64,000 nucleotides of DNA. Origin: Otatea glauca. Its lineage: Eukaryota > Streptophyta > Magnoliopsida > Poales > Poaceae. Below, piece after piece: positions 1-10,565 of the stretch. Where the stretch lies: the NCBI GenBank assembly GCA_036346275.1, contig JAYEVK010000246.1, positions 62,001-126,000 of the forward strand, read 5' to 3'. The first letter of the stretch is position 1. The number at the start of each line of letters is the position of its first letter. The notes under the pieces were generated by a model. That model saw only the letters and a program-made list of their open reading frames with translations. It ran no database searches and had not been told where the DNA came from. Position numbers and translations under genes: made by a program.

Positions 1-674
1 GTATGCATAGCGCACCCATGCCAAGAAGGAGGTGTATTGCACAACTCTGCGAGAAGCGCGGGATATGCAAAGGTCCGGTGGACACGGTTAATCCCCGCTT
101 GCCAACCTCGGGCTAGAAATGCCCCGAACGACGAGGTTACAACTCTAGGAAGTGCCGCCCACTCATTCATCCGAAGGGCGCAAACGTGACATCACCTTGG
201 ACCATCATGAAGTGCCTGTTCCTCCCGAGGTGAACTCGCCCCCCTCCCGAGGTGACCCCGCGGCCTCTCCGCAGTGAACCCTGCCGGCCTCTCCGCAATG
301 AACCTTCCTACTGTCCTACAAGAAACCTCGCATGATCGTCACCAACACATCAGCAGACAAAAGTTAGTGCGACAACTTCGGTTGACCGACTTAAAACCCT
401 CCTCAAGGCATGGCGAATAGACAAGCCATATCGGTAGGTCGGTGAAGCGAGCAGTATGATGTTGTGTGCGAGAAAATGAAGGGTAAAGCGGTATCCAAAG
501 GACAAGTTGCTCAAGAAAGATCAAATACGAATTGGGAAGCCGTTTGTCACCCCTTCAAGCTTCATAGTCTAACAAAGGCAGCTAAGGCGATTACATGAAT
601 GGTATATGGAGCGATCGAACCAACATGTACTCCGAAGGTGATCACCGCCATTTTCAGAGAGGAACATTTCCACC

Positions 675-1768
675 ATGAGGGATGGCCGCTTCATGATAGA
701 ATTCAATGACTTGCACAACATGTACTATCAAGATGCCCTCGACGTGTCTCTTATGAGATCGGTCACCGTAAGTGTCCAATATAAAAATCATTGTCTACAT
801 TCATGTAATACCGATAAATGTGATGTCTAAATCATTTGTTATGTAGATACGAGTTGATCGAACTAAAAGAACCAAAGGGCGATGGCGTTCCTCGATCCAG
901 AACGGTTTGCCGGTAGGAAGTCCAAAGAGTACCAAAGGAGGTCGAGGACTACGATATAACGCTCTCATCAAACTCCAAGACAAGGAGTTCATACTTTTAC
1001 CGTACAATTTCAAGTAAGTGGCTCACTAGCTAGTTCAACTACTTGTTGATCTCGTTCTTTGCTCAGGTTAGGACTAATGACTACGGCATCATACATGTGT
1101 ATGTAGTTTCCACTGGATTCTCGTAGTAATTACTCCGGATAAAAGCAAGATGTCGATCTTGGACCCGGGACAAAGATCCAAAAGACTACAAAGATATGAC
1201 AAGTCTAGTGAATAGGGCCTTCAAAGCATATTGTAAAAAGTGCTCGAGACACCGTCCTTTCCATAAATCACTAACAATATGTACTAAATTTCCGGTACGC
1301 ACAAAAACAACTTTCCTATATCGCACTCAAGTCAATAACTCCTTCAATGTCGTATAAGTTTATTCAATTTTTTGCAGTGCCACAAGCAGCCGCCAGGAAC
1401 AAATTTATGTGGGTACTTCGTGTGCCAATACATGCGCGAAATCTTAGGCTCTACAATAGTAAACAATGACGTAGAGGTTTGTCACGATAACATCACACAT
1501 TGATTTGCACATCCCATTCTCTATATAAGCTCTTAAGACAAACTTTTTCTATCTATAGCGTTTGAAGTTGCCTACGGGAGGACTGGTTCCAAATGAAATC
1601 CAAGGCATTCAGGGACAGCTCGCCTACTTCATCATGAAGGAAGTAATCAACAAGAACGGCGAGTTTCATGACCTAGATAATAATGATGAAGTCTTCCATA
1701 CTCATCGCCACCTCCGAGGCCCCTACCAAAGTGAAGACTCGAGGCTTATAGTTCACAAAACTAGTTAA
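675..1768 (+). pseudogene. CACTA-borne Ulp1-like (C48) cysteine protease, decayed
   Basis: Several exon-like blocks on the plus strand read as the C48 peptidase-like protein common in grass CACTA elements. In order: a block ending LDVSLMRSVT before a GTAAGT donor (about 675-769); KEFILLPYNF (about 980-1010) before another GTAAGT; HWILVVITPDKSKMSILDP (about 1115-1165), giving the catalytic His and Asp; then QPPGTNLCGYFVCQYMREI (about 1385-1445), with the catalytic Cys in LCGYFVC; and a last exon 1562-1768 starting near LPTGGLVPNEIQGIQ. A one-base shift just after LDPG breaks the reading frame, so I call it a pseudogene. The host role of such proteases is unknown; they travel with the transposon. 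Confidence 0.75.
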
Positions 1769-2605
1769 TTTTTTTCTTACGGTGGTGTAAATTGATGTTT
1801 CATTGAATGTCAAGTTTAGTATTGGATGGCATGGCTTGCACATGTTCTAATTTCTGTCATTTGATTTAAGAAGTTGTGATTGATCTGCGCTTGTGTTGTT
1901 GCCCTTCTCCCGTGCGTGTGTGTGTGTTGATGGGTGGTGTGTGTGTGTGCGTGCGCTCTAGACGAGGAGCGCTCCCTTTATTGCTTTTCTTCGTGCCCTT
2001 TCATGATGGCTAGTAGAGCTTTTTATAGACGTGGGTGATGGATAAATACGGAAAGAGCTCAGCCCCAAAACTGCACCATTACAGCAGGTTTATTTGATTG
2101 CTTGATTTAGTTGCCAAAGTTTCCTTTTGCATCTTTACCGTCCATTCATAAGAGATTTGATTACATGGTCCTTATATTTTTAGATGGTGTGTTTTACTCT
2201 AATGTATGATAGTAAATGCCATTAAAAATAGCTAAATGGAGATTATAGAAGGAAAAATAGTAAAAAGTAGGATCAAAATTGTAGAACGATATGTATTTAG
2301 GAATAAAAATTGAAAAATAGAATGTCACATATTCAAAAATAGAGGGACTATAAACTAGCTAATGCATGTACAACATCTGGAGGATGCCACGGCATTCACA
2401 TGGAATAAGACGGCAATGGATCGGCTAGATTTGTGATACAACAAAAGTGATCTATTTAGCGTTTCATAGTATGATATATAATGACTTCATTTACATACTC
2501 GAGAAATATTGATGCAAAGATGATGAACTAGAGAAGGGAGCAGTCCAATGGGAGGCATGCCCTACACCATCACCATGATCGGCGCCTCATGCATGAGACA
2601 CTTTA

Positions 2606-2866
2606 ATTGTACATTGTAATTGTGTATATTGTAATTGTGTATATGCAAAATCTGTGATTGTAATTGTGATTGATGTATTATATGTAATTGTGATTGATGT
2701 ATTATATTGTAGTTGTGTATATGCAAAATCTGTGATTGTTGTACATTATAATTGTGTATATGCAAAATTGCAATTGTGATTGATGTATTATATTGTAGTT
2801 GTGTATATGCGAAATCTGTGATTGTTGTACATTGTATATGCAAAATCTGTGATTGATGTATTATAT
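2606..2866. repeat. AT-rich minisatellite inside the CACTA element
   Basis: Irregular tandem array made of recurring phrases such as TTGTAATTGTGTATATGC, AAAATCTGTGATTG and TGATTGATGTATTATAT, each present three to five times in varied order. It lies between the protease relic and the subterminal repeats. No coding meaning; the open frame across it is a product of the repeats. Confidence 0.8.
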
Positions 2867-2935
2867 GTTTCAGAGGGCATGGCTAGCAGCACCTGAGGCT
2901 AGCCCAAAATGCAGTTTTTTATTTTTTCGGTCAGG

Positions 2936-3282
2936 TATTATCTGTGGCGGTTGGTGGATAGAACCGTCACAGATAATATAGTTATCTGTGGCGGTTGGTG
3001 TATAGAACCGCCACAGATAATATAGTTATCTGTGGCGGTTGTAGGAAAGAACCGTCACAGATAGTGTAGTTATCTGTGGCGGTTGGTGGATAGAACCGCC
3101 ACAGATAGTGTAGTTATCTGTGGCGGTTAGTGTGTAGAACCGTCACAGATAACACTTATCTGTGGCGGTTAGAAAACCGCCACTGATAATCCTCGATTAT
3201 CAGGCACTATATCTGTGGCGGTTTAATAACCGCCACTGATGGCAGTTATGAACCGCCACTGATGACCTTTTTCAGTGTAGTG
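2936..3282. repeat. CACTA subterminal repeats and terminal inverted repeat
   Basis: About five units of 44 bp, each a small hairpin: TTATCTGTGGCGGTT, a short loop, then AACCGYCACAGATAA. Shorter versions carrying CCGCCACTGAT continue to the terminus at 3273-3282. In CACTA elements such subterminal motifs bind the element's own DNA-binding protein (TNPA in En/Spm), which fits their position here. Confidence 0.85.
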
Positions 3283-4793
3283 AAGGTGACTTCTTTTGTA
3301 CTAATTCCTGCAGTTTGTTGGCTACCGTATCCTCTTCATCCTGCATCTTCCTAACTTTGATCATGCATGGTGCAACCCGAACATAGAAAGATTGGAAGAA
3401 CCGTCCTTCCCATACTAAACCCCTAGCATCACTACGGAAGCTATGAAATAATCGGGAATCACTTGTGCACACATGAGCTACTTTATTAGGAGGATTACCA
3501 TTTCCATCTGCACAGTGATCCAAACAAAACACATCAGGGAGTCGCTTCAGCTCATGCCAAGGAAATCTTCTTAGAGAAGGAACACCCACGAGAAGCAATT
3601 GCCTTAGCTCTGGCAGATTAGGGATGTCGGCAGGGAGCTCCTTTATAGCAGTAGCAGACAGGTCCAGGACCTTCAGTGCACCAAGGTTCCTGAAGTCCAC
3701 TGACTCGAGCTTTCTGCATCCACACAAGGACAGGCACCTCACGTGAGGTGCAGAGATTAGTGAGAAGGATTTAAGGGTAGGATGCCCATCCAATTTAATC
3801 TCTTCCTCTGTGCTTGATATCCATCCTTCGACATGTAGATTGACCAAGCCACGGGCTTTAGAGATTGATCCTAGTAGCAACACCAATTTCTTGTTGTCGA
3901 TAAGCTTGAGAGATTGAAGCTTCTTCATTTCTTCAAATATCTCCTCGGGGAAGGATTTTATTTGAGTTCCTGAGAGCTCAAGTGTTGTCAGACTAGACAA
4001 TGCAATGATGGAGGGTGGCAACTCCACAAGGTTGGAGCATTTGTGTGTGAGAATTCTCTCACTAATAGAGAAGCTGCATATACTTTTGAGGTTATAGCAG
4101 CCTCTAAGGGAAATCAACTGGAGGTTTAGGAGACACCAAATTGAAGGGGGGAGTGATTCTATTGGAGTGTAGGAGAGATCAAGAACGTACAGACAAGGAA
4201 GCTTAGGCAATAATTGATCAAGCCGAGCGAACAAGCTTGATGGCTGTGAGTGGCAATGCCTTACAATAAGCGCGGTTGGGCCACGGGTTTCCTGGCTCAA
4301 CCATTCCTTGCTTACATGCCATCCATGGTCATCAACCAACGAGATCCATTTTATCTGCTCCAAGTACGCCTTGTCATCAAGAAGTTTGTTTACTGTGAGG
4401 CGCTCTGCAACGAGACCATGGTATGTCAAAAATTGTGCGGCAGTCTGGGTAGCCGCATCAGCTTCAGTTGCTGGAGAAAATGGTAGCTTCAGCACGGAAT
4501 ACTCCCGGAACACATGGAGGATGGCATTTCCGACTTGATGTATGTCATCGTACTTGTTGTGGTAGCTTCCAGTCTGCCTTGGTTTAGTGACAGTAAGAAT
4601 GCCTTTGGCAGCCCATTGATGGATGAGCTCATCCGAGGTAACAGATGGTGAAGTAGAACTCTGTTGATCTCCGTCTCCATGAACATTATGATCTCCGTGA
4701 GGTGGTGAACATAGGGGAAAGAGCACTAGCATGGTGTAGCAAAAACACTGGAGGGCTACACGGTGCCAATAATGCTCGTCTTCCTGGCAAGCC
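3283..4793 (-). pseudogene. NB-LRR-like gene, copy 1, truncated at both ends
   Basis: Protein-level match to copy 3 from EDEHYWHRVALQC through the LRR region to KLQELVQKKSP, then cut by the CACTA terminus, so the last LRR block is missing here. At the 5' side homology stops just before EDEHYWH; the nucleotide-binding part is absent and other sequence is joined. The frame is open through the retained part. Relative to copies 2 and 3, 39 codons (one LRR and a half) are missing between ILTHK and CSNLVEL, about position 4040; the junction lies in a shared TTTG, suggesting a microhomology deletion. Retained features are WAAKGIL (ARC2-like) and LRRs such as LPCLYVLDLSYTPIESLP. Not expected to make a complete receptor. 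Confidence 0.85.
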
Positions 4794-5179
4794 AAGCGGC
4801 GCGGGAAATAGCTGGCCACTGCGGTGGCGACGTGATTGGCCGAGGCAGCGGAAGGCCAAGGGGAGCGGGCAGCCGCGCACATGGTAGGAGATGGCGCCAA
4901 TGAGGGCCGTGGAAGCACGAGTGTGGAGGACGGCACCCGAAGCGACGACGACAACAACGATCCAGAACTCGCAGAGCTGTCGGTGGAGGTAAGCCTTCAA
5001 CGGCGTGGTCGCCGGCTGAAGGTGCGATAAACATCCGATCTGGAATTGGAGATAGATCGATTTGCACTGATACCCCTTGTTTGGTTAGATGCACGGCAAA
5101 ATATTGGAGACAAAGATTTAACGTTGAAAAGCCCTTATGGGAAAAAACCACATAAAACAATCCACTATAATGCTTCAAA
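4794..5179 (-). other. Foreign segment fused 5' of NB-LRR copy 1
   Basis: GC-rich DNA that has no counterpart upstream of the same point in copies 2 and 3. On the minus strand it stays open into the NB-LRR frame: a run beginning MLSSSLRVPSSTLVLP leads to RLACQEDEHYWH without a stop (start near 4957). Two other minus frames are also open here, so coding potential is uncertain. I do not recognise the source. It could be a captured exon, a promoter piece, or filler from a rearrangement. Confidence 0.5.
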
Positions 5180-5935
5180 AATTACAAGTGCAGGGGGTTG
5201 ACTTATATAGCCAAAGAGTCCTAGTTATAGAAGATTTGGACTAACAAATTATTTGGATGAAATCAAAAGATACGGTAGTTAGAGATATTGAGTTATCTCT
5301 AACAGATACGATGTTCTGGAATAACTCACACTACAATAATAATTACAAACAAGAATTTATTCATAATGGAACAACCAGTTCAACATATATCACATAGCAC
5401 ACGCGTACATTACATAGCTTACAATTAAACATTTAGACACACAAATGATCATGCTAATTATGAAAAAAAACTCGCACTCCAATAATATAGCAACCAGACT
5501 TAGTTTCACACAAGCCAAGTAGATAGAATTATTGAACCACACAAACGCTGTAGTATAAACTTTTTTTTTGTTTTGAGTTTTTTTCAGAATGTAATGCAAA
5601 CTGGTTTAGCTGTGACTGGATTGACCGGCCAGGAGGTTGGTCGATCTACCAGGGAGACAACCGTTATTTGGAAAATACAACATATAGGCACACCATCACT
5701 GACCAAAGAACACACAGGTGAATTTTTGGAAGATATGCGCATGCAGGCGAGCGGCAGGATTGCTGTATGGATGCATGGGTGGCGGCATTAAGGTTAACAT
5801 ATATGTGAAACTCCATTGTGGAATACGATTAACAAGGCTAGGTATGTCATGTAGCTAGATGCATATATCGGTTGCCGTGGATGGATGTGGATGGCCAACT
5901 CGAGATGTACGGATGAGCAGAGAGCTGGAGTTGGT
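5180..5935. repeat. 3' flank of NB-LRR copy 2, duplicated at 9812-10565
   Basis: Nearly identical to 9812-10565, starting at ATTACAAGTGCAGG and running without a break into the stop codon of each NB-LRR copy. This sets a duplication period of 4630 bp. Differences are a few substitutions and one- or two-base indels. A short plus-strand open frame from ATGCAAACTGGTTTAGC is kept in both, but I see no reason to call it a gene. Confidence 0.9.
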
Positions 5936-8900
5936 TCACCTAAGGTAGCTTGTCACCTTGGTGCGCTTGTCGAAGGAGGCGAACGCCGGAGGAAGCTTGG
6001 GCCCGTAGCTAGCGCGGTGCGGGGGTGTGCCCCAGCTCAGCTTGGCCCACCAAGCCCTCTCGCCGCTCACCTCCACCTTGCTCGGTTGATCTTCGCGGAG
6101 GTGCGGGAGACGGCGGAGGCTCCAGCACCCGCGGACGTAGAGCTCCTTCCACTCGGGTGCAGTTATGACTGCGTCGTCGTCGCGGAGATGCTTCAGCTGT
6201 GGAAGCTCCTGGAGCCGTATCCTTTGGAGACATGGGAGCTCATAAGAAGAATAGCCTCCATAACGAGGATGGGTGTAGAAAATTGTCTTGAGGTTGTAGC
6301 AGAATAGGATGTCAAGTGTTGTGAGACTTGGTAGTTCAGATCCACGTGGCATGACGCCCTCCAATCTCGGGCAGTACTCCAAGTGCAGGTGCTTTAGTGT
6401 TCTGAATTCACGAGCATATTCCTTCTTGGTATGTAGAAATGAATTAGGCTTTTGAGATAGGAGGCCCATGCATTTTGTAGTTTGCGACCCACATATTTCG
6501 CCTTGTCAAAACTTGGTTCATCTGATGGCATCGTCGGAGCTTGCATTCCTCTAGCTCGTCCAAGTCACTCAGATCACTAAGGCAGGAGACAAAAGCATCA
6601 TCTGTCATAGTAATCGATTTGGTGACTTCCAGAAGATTATTTAAACCAGGGGGATACCGATTCATCGCTGAGATCTCCACATGACGATCAGTTTGACGGA
6701 TGAGAAGTGTGACCATTGACAACATAGTAACTCCTCTGCAATATATCGACAGTACACATCAGCGTAAGTTGGCTTCTTTTGTACTAATTCCCGCAGTTTG
6801 TTGGCGACCATGTCCTCTTCATCCTGCGTCTTCCTAATTTTGACCATGCATGGTGCAACCCGAACATAGAAAGATTGGAAGAACCGTCCTTCCCGTACTA
6901 AACCCATAGCAACGCTACGGAAGCTATGGAATAATCGGGAATCACTTATGCACACATGAGCAAATTGATTAGAAGGATTACCATTTCCATCTGCACACTG
7001 ATCCAAGCAAAACACATCAGGGAGTCGCTGCAGCTCATGCCAAGGAAATCTTCTTAGAGAAGGAACACCCATGAGAAGCAATTGCCTTAGCTCTGGCAGA
7101 TTAGGGATGTCGGCAGGGAGCTCCTTTATAGCAGTAGCAGACAAGTCCAGGTCCTTCAGTGCACCAAGGTTCTTGAAGTCCACACACTCAAGCTTGCTAC
7201 ATCCACGCAAGGACAAGCACCTCACGTGAGGTGCAGAGATTAGCGAGAAGGATTTAAGGGTAGGATGCCCATCCAATTTAATCTCTTCCTCTGTGCTTGA
7301 TACCCATCCTTCAACATGTAGATTGAGCAAGCCATGGGCTTTAGAGATTGACCCTAGAAGCAACACCAATTTCTTGTTGTCGATAAGCTTGAGAGATTGA
7401 AACTTCTTCATTTCTTCAAATATCTCCTCGGGGAAGGATTTTATTTGAGTTCCTGAGAGCTCAAGTGTTGTCAGACTAGACAATGCAACGATGGAGGTGG
7501 CAACTCCACAAGGTTGGAGCATTTGAAAAGCAGGAGCTCTTGAAGATTTGGCATGTATTGGAACAAGTCACAATGGAAAGTGTTTATGCCTGAATATGAG
7601 AGATCAAGGTAAAGCAAGTTGTTTTTCGTACTGCTATTTTTGTGTGTGAGGGTTCTCTCACTAATAGAGAAGCTGCATATACTTTTGAGGTTATAGCAGC
7701 CTCTAAGGGAAATCAACTGGAGGTTTGGGAGACACCAAATTGATGGGGAGAGTGATTCTATTGGAGTGTGGGAGAGATCAAGAACGCGCAGACAAGGAAG
7801 CTTAGGCAAGAATTGATCAAGCCGAGCAAACAAGCTTGATGGCTGTGAGTGGCAATGCCTCACAATAAGTGCGGTTGGGCCACGGGTTTCCTGGCTCAAC
7901 CATTCCTTGCTTATATGCCATCCTTGGTCATCAACCAACGAGATCCATTTTAGCTGCTCCAAGTATTCCTTGTCATCAAGAAGTTTGTTTAATGTGAGGC
8001 GCTCTTCAAGGAGACCATGGTATGTCAAAAATTGTGCGGCAGTCTGGGTAGCCGCATCAGCTTCAGTTGCTGGAGAAAATGGTAGCTCCAGCAAGGAATA
8101 CTTCGGAACGCTTGGAGGATGGCATTTCCGACTTGATGTATGTCATCGTACTTGTTGTGGTAGCTGCCAGTCTGCCTTGGTTTAGTGACAGTAAGAATGC
8201 CTTTGGCAGCCCATTGATGGATGAGCTCATCCGAGGTAACAGATGGTGAAGTAGAACTCTGTTGATCTCCGTCTCCATGAACATTATGATCTCCGTGAGG
8301 TGGTGAACATAGGGAAAGAGCACTAGCATGGTGTAGCAAAACACTGGAGGGCTACACGGTGCCAATAATGCTCGTCTTCCTGGCGGATCGCATCGAAGAT
8401 GCACTTGGCCGATTGATGCAGCGCGGAGAGGATAATCATCAGGATTTGATCATCGGTGAAGTCCCCGTAGATGTGATCATCTTCTGACTTGCTCCTGTCG
8501 CAGACATCTTGGGAGGTGGTGGATAGCACCCATTCAGAATCTGGTGTCCAGGAACGAGAAGGAAGCCCCACCTCGTCTGTGAATCCCGTGCGCTCGATGG
8601 TCTCGAACAGGTTGTCAACCAGCAGCAAGTGCCTCTTGTTGATCAGCTTCGTGAGGATCAGAGCATCGGTTGATTGCGGCACGAAATTCCCCAACCACCC
8701 TCTGCCCTCCATCCCATAGGTGTAGTACCGCAGCTCGTCGGCGGCTTCCTTGCGCCTCTTGTATTCATCTCGGTCGAGCAGCCCGAGGTCCTTTGCCACC
8801 AAGGCGGCAAGCACATGCTCCACGCTCAGTCCATGTCGGCCTGCTTCTTCCTCATCCAGGTCCACCTTTATCACGTGATCGAAAAGCCCGTATTGATCGC

Positions 8901-9041
8901 TGATTGCCTCCATAGCGATGGTTGATATGGCCCGTGTGAAGGAAGCCGCCGTGCCCACCCCGACGTTCCAATGTACATGGCTATAGTCGCCCAATTTGTC
9001 CTCAGCCCACGATATGCGACGCGCGACGGTATCCGTCTAAC
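5936..9041 (-). pseudogene. NB-LRR-like gene, copy 2, many frameshifts
   Basis: Full-length paralogue of copy 3 with the same stop (TSYLR end at 5936) and the same 3' splice acceptor (TTGCCAG, exon from 9041). Comparison by eye shows repeated single-base losses: two near 9005-9025, two near 8310-8340 (TGTTTT-GCTACACC and CTTTCCC-TATG), one near 8101, one near 7493 (GGAGG for GGAGGG) and one near 6732. The segment around 6410-6480 is also replaced, so LRR spacing there is not homologous. The degenerate nucleotide-binding block (HWNVGVGTAASF), the kinase-2-like HLLLVDNLFE and the LRRs are still readable in pieces. The reading frame cannot be restored without several corrections, so I call it a pseudogene. 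Confidence 0.9.
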
Positions 9042-9083
9042 CTGGCAACAGAAGAAGCAGGTTACATGTTGTTGATTAATTAA

Positions 9084-9492
9084 GTGTGCGTTTGGTTGGG
9101 TGAATAAGGATAAATGGGATAGGATGATACAAGATGGATAGGATAACCCTGGATAAGATGGTACGGGAAGGATGTTTGGTTGTCTGAATGGAATGATACA
9201 TGATTTTGTTTGGTTGCTTGGATGGAATGGTACATGATGGTACGAAATGATGTTTGGTTGGATGAATGAGGTTAGTATGGTAAACTTTATCACTAGTGGT
9301 ACGGGATGGTACAGGATGGTTCAACCAATTTGGAGGTACGGGATGGTACAACATATTTGAAGAATATTCCTAGAATCTGTACCACTTCGTCCCGTACAAG
9401 ATGGTTTCATACACTCAACCAAACGCATGTATTAAAATCTATCCTGTACCATCCCATCCCTTTCATGCTCGTTCACCCAACCAAACGCACCC
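9084..9492. mobile_element. Tourist-like (PIF/Harbinger) MITE, 409 bp
   Basis: Ends are GTGTGCGTTTGGTTGGGTGA and the reverse complement TCACCCAACCAAACGCACCC. The flanks are TAA at 9081-9083 and 9493-9495. The paralogous site upstream of copy 3 reads ATTAATTAATTG, matching the empty site with one TAA, so the 3-bp target duplication is supported independently. The interior is made of GGATGGTACA-type repeats and has no gene. Confidence 0.85.
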
Positions 9493-9811
9493 TAATTGTT
9501 CCATTGGGCCCGTGGGCTACAACAGCTTTTGTATGCGTTATGGGCAGCAGCTTTTGTGTATTGGGCCCCTGAGCTACAACAAACAAATATCTACATGACC
9601 ACATCTTTTATATTCAGGATCAACAACGGAAAAGTTTTTACATAGGTATCCAAAAAGTCTGTATACTAGTTATCATTTTGGATATTGATATGGTCTCCAA
9701 AACATAACTTTGACCACTAATTTCTATTATAATATATTTGTAAAGTCTAATAAAATTGTAATATTATGAAAGTACTTTTCCAGACAAATTACACATACGA
9801 TTTTCATGTAT

Positions 9812-10565
9812 TACAAGTGCAGGAGGGCGACTTATATAGCCAAAGAGTCCTAGTTATAGAAGATTTGGACTAACAAATTATTTGGATGAAATCAAAAGAT
9901 ATGGTAGTTAGAGATATTGAGTTATCTCTAACAGATACGATGTTCTGAATAACTCACACTACAATAATAGTTACAAACAAGAATTTATTCATAATGGAAC
10001 AACCAGTTCAACATATATCACATAGCACACGCGTACATTACATAGCTTACAATTAAACATTTAGACACACACAAATGATCATGCTAATTATGAAAAAAAC
10101 TCACACTCCAATAATATAGCAACCAGACTTGGTTTCACACAAGCCAAGTAGATAGAATTATTGAACCACACAAACGCTGTAGTATAAACTTTTTTTTTGT
10201 TTTGAGTTTTTTTTCAGAATGTAATGCAAACTGGTTTAGCTGTGACTGGATTGACCGGCCAGGAGGTTGGTCGATCTACCAGGGAGACAACCGTTATTTG
10301 GAAAATACAACATATAGGCACACCATCACTGGCCAAAGAACACACAGGTGAATTTTTGGAAGATATGCGCATGCAGGCGAGCGGCAGGATTGCTGTATGG
10401 ATGCATGGGTGGCGGCATTAAGGTTAACATATATGTGAAACTCCATTGTGGAATACGATTAACAAGGCTAGGTATGTCATGTAGCTAGATGCATATATCG
10501 GTTGCCGTGGATGGATGTGGATGGCCAACTCGAGATGTACGGATGAGCAGAGAGCTGGAGTTGGT
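9812..10565. repeat. 3' flank of NB-LRR copy 3, duplicate of 5180-5935
   Basis: Second copy of the 0.75-kb block that follows the NB-LRR stop codon. Homology begins at ATTACAAGTGCAGG; the 90 bp before it are unlike the corresponding bases before 5180, marking a duplication breakpoint or a later insertion edge. Confidence 0.9.

Larger units (their letters stand above)
1..3282 (+). mobile_element. CACTA (En/Spm) DNA transposon, 3' portion
   Basis: The right end reads CAGTGTAGTG at 3273-3282, the reverse complement of a CACTACACTG terminus. It is preceded by hairpin-forming subterminal repeats and, further in, by a decayed Ulp1-like protease gene read on the plus strand, the usual layout of plant CACTA elements. 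The element stops exactly where homology to the NB-LRR copies resumes (AAGGTGACTTC against AAGGAGACTTC in copy 3), so it was inserted into that gene. CACTA elements make a 3-bp target duplication; AAG at 3283-3285 is the candidate, but the left end lies outside the window. The transposase (TNP2-type) part is also outside or lost. Confidence 0.85.

Noticed and set aside
2936..3270. Regularly spaced repeats resembling a CRISPR array
   Set aside because: The spacers are not unique and the units are CACTA subterminal hairpins ending at a CACTA terminus in a plant genome.
5573..5791. Short plus-strand frame (from MSFFQNVMQTGLAVTGL), also in the second copy at 10224-10421
   Set aside because: Conserved only because the flank was duplicated recently; no family or splice evidence.
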